Positions 49,075 through 57,665 of a stretch of 64,000 nucleotides of DNA are shown one piece after another. Under the pieces are notes generated by a model. It was not told the DNA's origin. It did not search any database and saw only the letters and a list, made by a program, of their open reading frames with translations. Each line of letters begins with the position of its first letter. Position 1 is the first letter of the stretch. The stretch is taken from assembly GCA_910579225.1 (NCBI GenBank), contig CAJTTI010000017.1, positions 1 to 64,000 of the forward strand, in the 5' to 3' direction. The translations under genes and the position numbers were made by a program. This DNA is from an uncultured Lachnospiraceae bacterium. GTDB taxonomy: Bacteria > Bacillota > Clostridia > Lachnospirales > Lachnospiraceae.

Positions 49075-51227
49075 AGTGTTCCATCTCCTTTTCTTTTTAT
49101 AATGAGATTCTGATAATATTTTACCAGGGTCTGTTCGGCGAGGACGCGTCCCTCGTTCACGTCACCGCTTTGGAGCGCCTGTAAAAATCGTTTGTCTTCC
49201 ACCAGCAGCATACTGATTTGGCTGATGACTTCCACGCATTCGTTCTGGTCGGACTGAGGGGCCAGAAGAAGAATGGCGCCTTTTACTGTTCCGCCTGGAA
49301 TCAGAAACGGGGTTTGAAGCTTTATGTAAGCACATCTGCAATGAGGAACTGCCGTTGTACGGCAATGAAGCAGATGAATGTTCAGTTCCGGGATAAAAGT
49401 ATTACGGATGCTTTCCCGCCTGGCCAGATCCTGGCTGATAATCTGCCGGCTTAAGATGCTGTCTGCAAAAACGCCGGCTGCCTGTCCGAGAAGAGCTTCG
49501 GTCTGATGGATTCCAGATACTTCTTTAATCTGGAAGCAACAGAGAAGTTGAGCAATCTCTTCACCGGTGCGGGTCAGAGAACAGAGATCATCAAAGGACA
49601 GATTCAGTGCCGGAGCAGGAGTCTTAGGTTTTTGACGGGTCTCTTTTGTACGTTTTGTGCTGATGGTGTCCAGAGCCTGATTGATAATCAACATATCTTG
49701 TGTCTGCGGGATGGGGCTGACACAGACCGATGGAAAGTTAATCTCCAGCGGAACTGTGGAGATTACCAGGTCAATTCCGCTTTCCCGGAGTTTTACCGGA
49801 TCCAGACGGAAAGCAGACATGATCTGCCGGATCTCCAGATTGTGCAGGGAGCGGATCAGATTGGCCGCCAGCATACGGGACGCTCCCATACCGCTGGGGC
49901 AGACCACCGCCACGGCGATCTTCTTTTGCTCTCTTCTGAGAGTCTCTGCAGCTGCAGCAAAATGCATGGCTACAAAAGTGATCTCCGATGGAGAGATATC
50001 TTCGATAAAAAGCCGGTCCCGAAACAGACCGCAGGCATGTTCCACCGCCTCATAGATATCCGGGTATTTCTGACGGATCGCATCTCCCTGGGAATTGTCC
50101 AGCTGAATATTCATGGAGAGGCGGCTGATCATGGAATCCATATGGCTGGTCAGCTCTTCGATCATCCGGTTGCAGGTATGAAACGGAAGATGCAGTTCAT
50201 GTTCTACCTGATCTACAATAGACATAACAAATTGTCTGGTGTTGATGGACTGGAGCTGGCTCCTCATTCTTCTGGTCTGCGGCCAGATGCGTGCGCTGGA
50301 CAGATGCATGGTGATAAAACCAACTTCCTCCGTAGGGATTGTGAGGCTGAACTGTCTGCCGATTCTCTCAGCGATCTGTTCAGCAACCGTATATTCAGGA
50401 AGGTCAGAGAGGTTTTTCAGCTCTTCCGGATCCATTTCGATCTTCTCGCCGGAGCGAAGTCTCCGTATGGAAAGCGAAAGATGGACAATAAGTGCCATAT
50501 AGCCGCTGTCTGTATATTTAATATTAAGTTCTTTTTCTGTAACTGACAGAATCTGTTCTACAAATGTGACAATCTGCGGATCTATAAAACTGAACAGCCG
50601 GTTTTTCAGAAGCCTGGATTCGGAGATCTGTTCTTCCCGGATATTGCCTCGGAGCATCTTCAGAATCTCGCCGTTGTCCATGAACTCCAGTGCAGCGTTG
50701 GCGATGGCCTGTCGATAGGCAGTTTCTGTTCCTTCCACGAAGATTCCGATGCCGGGACGGCGCTGAATATGTACCTGATAGCCGGAGAGCCATTCTTCCA
50801 GGGCGTCCAGGTCTTTGGCGAGAGTCCCTTCTGATATCTGAAAACGGGACAGAAACACCGTGGATTTGACCGGTTCCCGTACGAACAGAAGTTCTCCAAG
50901 AATCTGACGTCTGCGTTCCTTCTGACTGATATCTGACCATGCAGGTCCGATGTCCAGCAGTTCTTCCAGAAGCTGTATGGATTCCGGTCCTTCTTCAATG
51001 GAGAGTCCGACCCCGGGTTTTCGGATAAAGGTAAAATCGTTCTCATCCAGCCAGTGTTCAATGGCCGGCAGTTCCCGTAGGATTGTTCGTGAAGAAACAT
51101 TTAATTTTTCGGAGACAGCTCCTACAGGAACGGGTTTTCCGGCAGTTTTTGCCAGGATCCGGACGATGTCTCTCTGCCGTGCAGTCAGGGTATGGGAAGA
51201 TGACGCAGAAGAAAAATCTGTTGACAT
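49071..51227 (-). CDS. mtlR: PRD-containing transcriptional activator, MtlR-like
   Basis: A 718-residue PTS-controlled activator at the head of the mannitol operon. Order: two N-terminal helix-turn-helix domains (TARQRDIVRILAK… and RRRQILGELLFVREPVKST…), PRD1 (His in ALIVHLSLSIRRL and FITMHLSSAR, ~245-310), PRD2 (His in EELTSHMDSM and TFVAMHFAAA, ~350-425), EIIB-like domain with Cys in AVVCPSGMGASRML near 440, and EIIA-like domain with His in ELNIHLLHCRT near 610. Unlike LicT it binds DNA. GGGAGG precedes the ATG. Confidence 0.92.
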   Translation of the reverse strand: MSTDFSSASSSHTLTARQRDIVRILAKTAGKPVPVGAVSEKLNVSSRTILRELPAIEHWLDENDFTFIRKPGVGLSIEEGPESIQLLEELLDIGPAWSDISQKERRRQILGELLFVREPVKSTVFLSRFQISEGTLAKDLDALEEWLSGYQVHIQRRPGIGIFVEGTETAYRQAIANAALEFMDNGEILKMLRGNIREEQISESRLLKNRLFSFIDPQIVTFVEQILSVTEKELNIKYTDSGYMALIVHLSLSIRRLRSGEKIEMDPEELKNLSDLPEYTVAEQIAERIGRQFSLTIPTEEVGFITMHLSSARIWPQTRRMRSQLQSINTRQFVMSIVDQVEHELHLPFHTCNRMIEELTSHMDSMISRLSMNIQLDNSQGDAIRQKYPDIYEAVEHACGLFRDRLFIEDISPSEITFVAMHFAAAAETLRREQKKIAVAVVCPSGMGASRMLAANLIRSLHNLEIRQIMSAFRLDPVKLRESGIDLVISTVPLEINFPSVCVSPIPQTQDMLIINQALDTISTKRTKETRQKPKTPAPALNLSFDDLCSLTRTGEEIAQLLCCFQIKEVSGIHQTEALLGQAAGVFADSILSRQIISQDLARRESIRNTFIPELNIHLLHCRTTAVPHCRCAYIKLQTPFLIPGGTVKGAILLLAPQSDQNECVEVISQISMLLVEDKRFLQALQSGDVNEGRVLAEQTLVKYYQNLIIKRKGDGTL

Positions 51228-51431
51228 GTGAAATACCTCCCTCCCTTTTGATTATATTCTAACAAGAGAGCAGAGGAGGTGCAACTGAATCTTTTGTCAA
51301 TTTTGTCGGTATCTGTTAGTGACAAACATGAGTCTTGGGCAAAATGACGGAAGTGTTCGCTGACGGCTGTGTTCTGATGGCGGGAACAGACAGAAGCGTG
51401 CAGTTCAGATGTCTGTCAGGTGCACGCAGTG

Positions 51432-51460
51432 TTGTCAAATAACCGGAGCTGTGATATAGT
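51432..51460 (+). promoter_or_regulatory. Sigma-A promoter of glmS
   Basis: TTGTCA at 51432-51437 and TATAGT at 51455-51460 with a 17-base spacer, about 37 bases before the glmS start. A GCGTGCA/TGCACGC inverted repeat (51396-51402, 51421-51427) lies just upstream of the -35 box and could be an operator. Confidence 0.65.
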
Positions 51461-51496
51461 TGGAAACGGATAACGTTTAGAAGGAGCTTATAATAT

Positions 51497-53338
51497 ATGT
51501 GTGGAATAGTAGGATTTACAGGAAGCGAACAGGCGGCTCCGGTGTTGCTGGATGGTCTTGCAAGGCTGGAGTACCGCGGGTATGATTCTGCCGGGATTGC
51601 AGTAAAACGGGAGGATTCGGATCGGATTGAGATTGTGAAGGTGAAGGGACGGTTGAATCAGCTGGCCAAGAAGACGGACAGCGGCCAGGCAGTACCAGGA
51701 TGCTGCGGAATCGGTCATACGAGATGGGCGACTCACGGGGAACCGTCCATGATCAATGCACACCCTCATTACAGCGATGACCAGAACGTGATAGTGGTTC
51801 ATAATGGAATTATTGAGAATTACCTGGAGCTGAAAGAGAAGCTTACAAAAGGCGGTTACAGTTTCTATTCACAGACTGATACGGAAGTCATTACAAAACT
51901 TCTGGACTATTATTATAGAAAATATCAGGGAAATACGCTGGAGGCAATTGTAAAAGTTATGCTTCGCGTACGGGGGTCCTATGCGCTGGGGATTATGCTG
52001 AAAGAAGAGCCTGGAGTCATCTATTCTGTACGCAAGGATAGTCCTCTGATTGTGGGCAGGAATGAGCAGGGGAGCTTTATCGCGTCTGACGTGCCGGCGA
52101 TACTGAAATATACGCGTAATGTTTATTATATTGATAATCTGGAGATTGCACGCCTGACAAAAGATAATGTATCATTTTACAATATAGATAAAGAAGAGAT
52201 TACAAAGGAGCTGGTGGAGATCAAATGGGATGCAGAAGCGGCTGAAAAGGGCGGCTTTGAGCATTTTATGATGAAGGAGATCCATGAACAGCCAAAAGCA
52301 GTCCGGGATACCATCAATTCTTACATCAAAGAGGGAAGAATTGACTTAAGTTCTGTGGGAATAACGGATGAGGATATCAAAGGATTCTCCAGGCTGTATA
52401 TTGTGGCGTGTGGCAGTGCCTATCATGTGGGAATTACAGCGAAATATGTCATTGAGGATCTGGCAAAGATTCCGGTGGAGGTGGATCTGGCGTCAGAATT
52501 CCGCTATCGGAATCCGATTCTTGACAAGGATTCTCTGGTGGTTATCATCAGTCAGTCCGGTGAGACTGCAGACAGTCTGGCAGCGCTCCGGGAGGCGAAG
52601 CGTAAAGGAGTCCGTACGCTTGCAGTGGTGAATGTGGTGGGCTCCAGTATACCAAGAGAAGCAGATAATGTTTTTTATACACTGGCCGGTCCGGAGATCG
52701 CAGTGGCGACTACCAAAGCTTACAGCACACAGCTGGCGGCCGGCTATCTGATGGCTATTCATTTTGCTCTTGTACGTGGCACGATTGATGAGGCGTATTA
52801 TGAGAAACTGGTGGAAGAGCTTCTGAAACTTCCGGATAAGATTGGGAAAGTATTGGAGGATAAGGAGCGGCTGCAGTGGTTTTCCAGCAAGTTCTCCAAT
52901 GTACATGATATTTTCTTCATTGGCAGGGGAATAGACTATGCCATCAGCATGGAAGGAAGCCTGAAGATGAAGGAGATCAGTTATGTGCATTCAGAAGCTT
53001 ATGCGGCGGGCGAACTGAAGCATGGCACGATCTCTCTGGTGGAGGATGGTATTCTGGTTGTCTGTGTACTGACACAGGATCAGTTGTTTGAAAAAACGAT
53101 GTCCAATATGGTGGAGGTTAAGAGCCGCGGAGCTTATTTGATGGGTCTCACCAACTATGGTAATTATTCCATTGAAGATACAGCGGACTTTACGGTCTAT
53201 GTACCAAAGACAGATCCGCATTTTACTACAAGCCTTGCGATCATTCCGCTCCAGCTTATGGGATATTATGTAAGCTGTGCCAAGGGGTTGGATGTGGATA
53301 AACCAAGGAATCTGGCGAAATCTGTGACTGTGGAATAG
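51497..53338 (+). CDS. glmS: Glutamine-fructose-6-phosphate aminotransferase
   Basis: Makes glucosamine-6-phosphate for cell-wall synthesis. It is 613 residues. Cys2 (MCGIVGFTG) is the N-terminal glutaminase nucleophile; HTRWATHGEPS and ALGIMLKEEPGVIY belong to the same domain. Two SIS domains follow (YIVACGSAYHVGITAKYV; SQSGETADSLAALREAKRKG) with the C-terminal family ending KPRNLAKSVTVE. AAGGAG lies about 11 bases before the start. No glmS ribozyme core was seen upstream, so control is probably by the promoter only. Confidence 0.96.
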   Translation: MCGIVGFTGSEQAAPVLLDGLARLEYRGYDSAGIAVKREDSDRIEIVKVKGRLNQLAKKTDSGQAVPGCCGIGHTRWATHGEPSMINAHPHYSDDQNVIVVHNGIIENYLELKEKLTKGGYSFYSQTDTEVITKLLDYYYRKYQGNTLEAIVKVMLRVRGSYALGIMLKEEPGVIYSVRKDSPLIVGRNEQGSFIASDVPAILKYTRNVYYIDNLEIARLTKDNVSFYNIDKEEITKELVEIKWDAEAAEKGGFEHFMMKEIHEQPKAVRDTINSYIKEGRIDLSSVGITDEDIKGFSRLYIVACGSAYHVGITAKYVIEDLAKIPVEVDLASEFRYRNPILDKDSLVVIISQSGETADSLAALREAKRKGVRTLAVVNVVGSSIPREADNVFYTLAGPEIAVATTKAYSTQLAAGYLMAIHFALVRGTIDEAYYEKLVEELLKLPDKIGKVLEDKERLQWFSSKFSNVHDIFFIGRGIDYAISMEGSLKMKEISYVHSEAYAAGELKHGTISLVEDGILVVCVLTQDQLFEKTMSNMVEVKSRGAYLMGLTNYGNYSIEDTADFTVYVPKTDPHFTTSLAIIPLQLMGYYVSCAKGLDVDKPRNLAKSVTVE

Positions 53339-53407
53339 AAACGGAGATTTTGTTATATAAGTGTAAAATTCTGGTAAAATTTATAAAAATATTGTGAAAA
53401 AAACAAG

Positions 53408-53436
53408 TTGTCAAACTAAAAATTTTATTGTATAAT
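53408..53436 (+). promoter_or_regulatory. Strong sigma-A promoter upstream of the Lrp/AsnC gene
   Basis: TTGTCA (53408-53413) and a perfect TATAAT (53431-53436) are 17 bases apart in an AT-rich context. A terminator lies 30 bases downstream, before the coding region. Confidence 0.75.
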
Positions 53437-53467
53437 TTTAAAAAAAGTGAAAAAAGTACATGAATGG

Positions 53468-53504
53468 GCATGGAAACAAGATTGGTTTTCCATGCTCTTT
53501 TTTG
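53468..53504 (+). terminator. Intrinsic terminator between promoter and Lrp/AsnC gene
   Basis: GCATGGAAA (53468-53476) pairs with TTTCCATGC (53487-53495), followed by TCTTTTTTG. It lies after the perfect promoter and about 40 bases before the coding region, so it is either an attenuator or the end of a short (~60 base) RNA. Confidence 0.75.
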
Positions 53505-53544
53505 TGCATAAACCCTGACTCAGGAACAAAAAGGAGTGAGCAGA

Positions 53545-53994
53545 ATGGATAGTATGGATCGCAGCATATTAAAATGTCTTAGTGAGAATTCCAGGCAGTC
53601 AGCAACAGAAATCAGTCATAAAGTGCATCTGTCGATTGCAGCGGTGATCGAGAGAATACGCAAACTGGAGCGGGCTGGAATCATACAACAGTATACGATT
53701 GTGGCGAATCAGCAGAAGATTGGAAACGAAGTGACGGCATTGATGGAAGTATCCCTGGAGCATCCCAGATACTATGAGGAATTCACAAGAGTAATGAATG
53801 AAAATTCCAGTGTTGTGGCCTGTGATTATCTAACCGGTGATTATGACTTTATGCTGAAGATCCAGACCCGGTCATCAGAGACGTTAGAACAGCTCCACCG
53901 GATAATCAAAAGCATCAAGGGCGTATCCGGAACAAAAACTTATTTTGTGCTGAAAGAGATAAAAAGCGGACTTACTGCCTTTTCTGAGGCATAG
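53545..53994 (+). CDS. Lrp/AsnC-family transcriptional regulator
   Basis: A 149-residue amino-acid-responsive regulator. An N-terminal helix-turn-helix (ILKCLSENSRQSATEISHKVH, in two helices, then SIAAVIERIRKLERAGII) is followed by the ligand-binding RAM domain (VACDYLTGDYDFMLKIQT). The ATG at 53545 is used because AAGGAG lies about 9 bases upstream. It is 70 bases before an alanine/glycine symporter, a plausible target. Confidence 0.93.
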   Translation: MDSMDRSILKCLSENSRQSATEISHKVHLSIAAVIERIRKLERAGIIQQYTIVANQQKIGNEVTALMEVSLEHPRYYEEFTRVMNENSSVVACDYLTGDYDFMLKIQTRSSETLEQLHRIIKSIKGVSGTKTYFVLKEIKSGLTAFSEA

Positions 53995-54064
53995 ATATTT
54001 AATAGAAGTCAATGTAACAGAGAAACTTTAGAAGTAGTGTTAAAAAATGGAGGGAAATGTGTAA

Positions 54065-55477
54065 ATGGATAATTTTCTAAAGACCGTTGAAGAGATCAAC
54101 GGGATACTGAACGGATTTATATGGGGGCCTTATATGCTGGTCTTCTTTCTGCTGGTGGGGAGTATGTTTACCATAAGGACTGGCTTCTTCCAGATCACCC
54201 AGTTTAAGAGCTGGATGGAAGTGACAATTTTAAGCGTATTCAAAGACCGGAAAGTGCGTCGGACAGATGACAAGCATTCGATCTCGCAGTTCCAGTCTCT
54301 GTGTACGGCTCTCGCTGCCACCATAGGTACCGGTAACATTGCCGGTGTAGCGACTGCCATTGCGCTGGGAGGTCCGGGCGCTGTATTTTGGATGTGGTTG
54401 TCCGCTTTTGTGGGTATGATGACCAACTATGCGGAGAATACACTGGGAATCAAATACCGTTACCGCAATGAACGTGGTGACTGGATCGGCGGTGCTATGA
54501 TCTACATAGAGCGGGGGCTGCACTGTAAATGGCTGGCGGTGATTTTCTCCATATTCTGTTTTCTTGCTTCTTTTGGCATTGGAAATATGACTCAGGCCAA
54601 TTCCATTGCCAGCGGTCTGAAGGACTCCTTTGGTGTTCCGACATGGGTTACGGCAGTGGTGATTATGTTCTTTGTGGCGCTGGTGATTGTGGGAGGCATC
54701 AAGAGGATTGCGTCTGTTACGGAAAAGATTGTTCCTTTTATGGCAATATTCTATATTGTAGGAGGTCTGGTAGTTATTATTGCCAATATCGGAGCAGTAC
54801 CGGCAGCATTTGCGATGATCTTCCGGGAGGCATTTAATTTCCAGGCAGCAGGAAGCGGTGTTCTTGGCTATGGGATTGCAGTAGCTATGAAACGAGGGAT
54901 TTCCCGGGGAGTTTTCTCCAATGAGGCAGGTCTTGGTTCTTCTGTTATGGTTCATTCCGCGTCGGATGTGGAGGAGCCGGTGGTCCAGGGGATGTGGGGC
55001 GTATTTGAAGTATTTGCAGATACGATTGTAGTCTGTACGATTACTTGCCTGACGATTTTGACTTCGGGTGTATATGATCTGGAAGGTTATCTGAATGCCA
55101 TTGCGGCAGGCGGTGAGAACGCAGTGGTATCCGGAACGACGCTGACAGCCAGTGCATTTGCAACGGTGATTCCCCATGGGGACAAACTTGTTGCCATTGC
55201 CATTATGATGTTTGCGTTCTCCACAATTTTGGGCTGGTCCTATTATGGAGAACGGGCTGTGGAATATTTATTTGGGATAAAGGGAATCCTTCCTTATAAA
55301 GTGTTCTTTGTTATTGTGATCTTTTTTGGCTGCACCGGTTCTCTTGCGTTGGTGTGGGATATAGCAGATACGTTGAACGGTTTTATGTCCGTGCCGAACC
55401 TGATTGCAGTCACGCTTTTAAGCGGAGAAGTGGTGGAGATGACAAAGACATATCTTAAGAAAAAACAGTTCTCATAG
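54065..55477 (+). CDS. AGCS-family sodium:alanine/glycine symporter
   Basis: A 470-residue inner-membrane transporter with about ten helices. Family hallmarks: GNIAGVATAIALGGPGAVFWMW near residue 95 (in two words), GVFSNEAGLGSSVMVHS near 285 and FAFSTILGWSYYGERAVEYLFG near 385. GGAGGG precedes the ATG. The Lrp/AsnC gene just upstream may control it according to amino-acid supply. Confidence 0.94.
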   Translation: MDNFLKTVEEINGILNGFIWGPYMLVFFLLVGSMFTIRTGFFQITQFKSWMEVTILSVFKDRKVRRTDDKHSISQFQSLCTALAATIGTGNIAGVATAIALGGPGAVFWMWLSAFVGMMTNYAENTLGIKYRYRNERGDWIGGAMIYIERGLHCKWLAVIFSIFCFLASFGIGNMTQANSIASGLKDSFGVPTWVTAVVIMFFVALVIVGGIKRIASVTEKIVPFMAIFYIVGGLVVIIANIGAVPAAFAMIFREAFNFQAAGSGVLGYGIAVAMKRGISRGVFSNEAGLGSSVMVHSASDVEEPVVQGMWGVFEVFADTIVVCTITCLTILTSGVYDLEGYLNAIAAGGENAVVSGTTLTASAFATVIPHGDKLVAIAIMMFAFSTILGWSYYGERAVEYLFGIKGILPYKVFFVIVIFFGCTGSLALVWDIADTLNGFMSVPNLIAVTLLSGEVVEMTKTYLKKKQFS

Positions 55478-55478
55478 G

Positions 55479-55507
55479 TTGCTATTTTAAGACATCTGTG
55501 ATATGAT
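55479..55507 (+). promoter_or_regulatory. Candidate promoter of the HD-domain gene
   Basis: TTGCTA (55479-55484) and TATGAT (55502-55507) are 17 bases apart, beginning just after the symporter stop. Confidence 0.5.
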
Positions 55508-55557
55508 ACACTTCGTAAAGGCTTGGGGATTTATAAGGGAAATAGGTATTTTGCGAA

Positions 55558-56169
55558 ATGAAGATGTCAAAGGAATTGAGCGGTAGACTGTCTGCAGAGA
55601 ATTTGCCGTTATTTGAGCGTGCAGTGATTTTTGCAGCCATGGCGCATTGTGGTTCCACCAGAAAAGGGAACCGGATTCCGTATTTGGCTCATCCTGTGGA
55701 GACAGCGTCTATTGTGGCAGAAATGACAGATGACCAGGAACTGATTGCAGCGGCTGTGCTGCATGATGTGCTGGAAGACACAGAGGTGACGCTTCCGGAA
55801 CTTCAGGAGTATTTTGGCGAGCGGATTGCCTTCTATGTGTGCGGCGAATCTGAGGACAAACGTCGGGAGCTTCCGCCAGAGAGTACCTGGCTGATTCGTA
55901 AGCAGGAGAGCATTGCTTTTTTGCAGAATCGTGCGGATACCGGGGCGAAGATGCTGGCGTTGGCGGACAAGCTTTCCAATATGCGTTCTGTGGCGAGGGA
56001 TCTGGAGAATATCGGAGACCGGTTATGGGAGCGATTTCATCAGAAGGACAGGTCCATGCACGGCTGGATGTATCGGCAGGTGGCAGAGGCGCTCAGAGAA
56101 CTTCAGGATTATCCGGCGTGGAAGGAGTATGACGGATTGATCCGGGAGGTATTCGAAGAAGGATGTTAA
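55558..56169 (+). CDS. HD-domain protein related to (p)ppGpp hydrolases
   Basis: A 203-residue stand-alone HD protein of the RelA/SpoT hydrolase type (small alarmone hydrolase, Mesh1-like). Metal and substrate motifs are in order: FAAMAHCGSTRKGNRIPYLA-HPVE near residue 25, AAVLHDVLEDTEVT near 63 and MLALADKLSNMRS near 135. There is no synthetase, TGS or ACT domain. A role in ppGpp breakdown is likely but not proven. The ATG at 55558 has no strong ribosome site. Confidence 0.85.
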   Translation: MKMSKELSGRLSAENLPLFERAVIFAAMAHCGSTRKGNRIPYLAHPVETASIVAEMTDDQELIAAAVLHDVLEDTEVTLPELQEYFGERIAFYVCGESEDKRRELPPESTWLIRKQESIAFLQNRADTGAKMLALADKLSNMRSVARDLENIGDRLWERFHQKDRSMHGWMYRQVAEALRELQDYPAWKEYDGLIREVFEEGC

Positions 56170-56177
56170 CAGAGACG

Positions 56178-56212
56178 GGGGGCTGTAGGTAATTACAGTC
56201 TCCTGTTATTTT
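56178..56212 (+). terminator. Hairpin terminator after the HD-domain gene
   Basis: GGGGGCTGTA pairs imperfectly with TACAGTCTCC around a 6-base loop, followed by TGTTATTTTAT. Confidence 0.5.
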
Positions 56213-56320
56213 ATGGCAGTAGAGTCGTAAAAGTGTTGGCAGATGGTGTTTTACAGCATTCCCGGGCGACAGAAGCCCGCATAAAAAGGTTTACAGAATG
56301 AAAAACAGGAGGACGAGAAA

Positions 56321-57607
56321 ATGAAACCTTATTGCGATTTGAATAAAGAAGAACTGACAGTATTAGAAGAGAAGCTAAACGAACAATATGAGGAAGCAAA
56401 AGCAAAAGGGCTGAAACTTGATATGTCCAGAGGAAAACCGGCAGCTGAGCAGCTGGATATGACTATGCCGATGATGGACATTTTCAATGGTAACTTTGAC
56501 ATGCGTGATGAGCAGGGGGTAGATGTACGAAATTATGGGAACCTGGAAGGGATTGTTGGAGCGCGCCGGCTTCTGGGCTCCATGCTGGGAGTAGATCCGG
56601 AACATGTAATCGTATTTGGAACGGCAAGTCTCAGTGTTATGTACGATACAGTTTCCCGCTCCATGACCCATGGAGTTATGGGCAGCACGCCTTGGTGCAG
56701 ACTTGAGAAAGTGAAGTTTTTGTGCCCGGCTCCCGGATATGACCGACATTTTGCAATTACAGAGCATTTTGGTATTGAGATGATAACTATTCCCATGAAA
56801 GAGGATGGACCGGATATGGATCTGGTGGAAGAGTATGTAAAAGATCCGGCAGTGAAAGGAATCTGGTGCGTGCCGATGTATACGAATCCTCTGGGCATTA
56901 CGTATTCAAAGGAAGTCTGTGAAAGAATGGCAAAGCTTAGTCCTGCAGCAGATGACTTCCGTATCTATTGGGACAATGCCTACTGTGTACACCATTTGTA
57001 TGACGACAGACAGGATACATTACCGGAGATTCTGTCCATGTGTAGGAAGAATGGAAAAGAAGATATGGTATTGATCTTTGCCTCCACATCCAAGATCAGT
57101 TTTGCAGGAGCAGGAATCAGCTGTATCGCTGCGTCTCTTGGAAATCTTGAGTGGGTGAAAAAATCCATGACAATTCAGATTATCAGTCATGATAAGATCA
57201 ACCAGCTTCGGCATGTGCTGTATTTCAAAGATATGGATGGAATCAGGGCTCATATGAGAAAGCATGCAGCGATCATGCGTCCAAAGTTCGAGTTGGTTCT
57301 TGATATCATGGAGCGGGAGCTTCATGGACTCGGAATCGGAACGTGGACAAAACCTTTGGGAGGATATTTTATTTCTTTCAACACCATGGACGGATGTGCG
57401 AAAGCAGTGGTGGAGAAGTGCAGGGAAGCCGGAGTGACGCTGACCGGTGCCGGAGCGACCTATCCGTACAAGCAAGATCCCCATGACAGCAATATTCGTA
57501 TTGCACCGTCTTATCCAACACTGGAAGAATTGAAGATCACAGGAGAATTGTTCGTACTGTGTGTGAAGCTTGTCAGTGTGGAGAAGTTGCTGGAAAACAT
57601 GCAGTAG
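56321..57607 (+). CDS. PLP-dependent aminotransferase (aspartate aminotransferase type Ic-like)
   Basis: 428 residues, PLP fold type I, of the group with an N-terminal LDMSRGKPAAEQLDMTMPMM signature. Features: YGNLEGIVGARRLLGSMLGV, PAPGYDRHF, CVPMYTNPLGITYS, WDNAYCVHHLYDD and the PLP Lys in FASTSKISFAGAGISC near residue 250; the C-terminal Arg region is DSNIRIAPSYP. Substrate is probably an amino acid such as aspartate or alanine; it cannot be fixed by eye. GGAGGA precedes the ATG. Confidence 0.88.
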   Translation: MKPYCDLNKEELTVLEEKLNEQYEEAKAKGLKLDMSRGKPAAEQLDMTMPMMDIFNGNFDMRDEQGVDVRNYGNLEGIVGARRLLGSMLGVDPEHVIVFGTASLSVMYDTVSRSMTHGVMGSTPWCRLEKVKFLCPAPGYDRHFAITEHFGIEMITIPMKEDGPDMDLVEEYVKDPAVKGIWCVPMYTNPLGITYSKEVCERMAKLSPAADDFRIYWDNAYCVHHLYDDRQDTLPEILSMCRKNGKEDMVLIFASTSKISFAGAGISCIAASLGNLEWVKKSMTIQIISHDKINQLRHVLYFKDMDGIRAHMRKHAAIMRPKFELVLDIMERELHGLGIGTWTKPLGGYFISFNTMDGCAKAVVEKCREAGVTLTGAGATYPYKQDPHDSNIRIAPSYPTLEELKITGELFVLCVKLVSVEKLLENMQ

Positions 57608-57626
57608 ACAGAAAATGGGCCGTATA

Positions 57627-57657
57627 AAAGGGACAGAGTTATGAGCACTCTGTCCCT
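57627..57657. terminator. Bidirectional terminator
   Basis: AAGGGACAGAGT (57627-57638) pairs exactly with ACTCTGTCCCTT (57646-57657) around a 7-base loop, between the convergent aminotransferase and chemoreceptor genes. Confidence 0.75.
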
Positions 57658-57665
57658 TATGCGTT

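Noticed and set aside
51464..51478. Catabolite (cre)-like word TGGAAACGGATAACG before glmS
   Set aside because: It differs from the cre consensus at key positions and lies between the -10 box and the ribosome site of a housekeeping gene.
51300..51496. Possible glmS ribozyme upstream of glmS
   Set aside because: The conserved ribozyme core (AGCGCC-type start) was not found and a normal promoter lies 37 bases before the gene.
54230..55177. A 315-codon minus-strand open frame opposite the AGCS symporter
   Set aside because: No recognisable motif and low hydrophobicity; a shadow of the membrane-protein gene.
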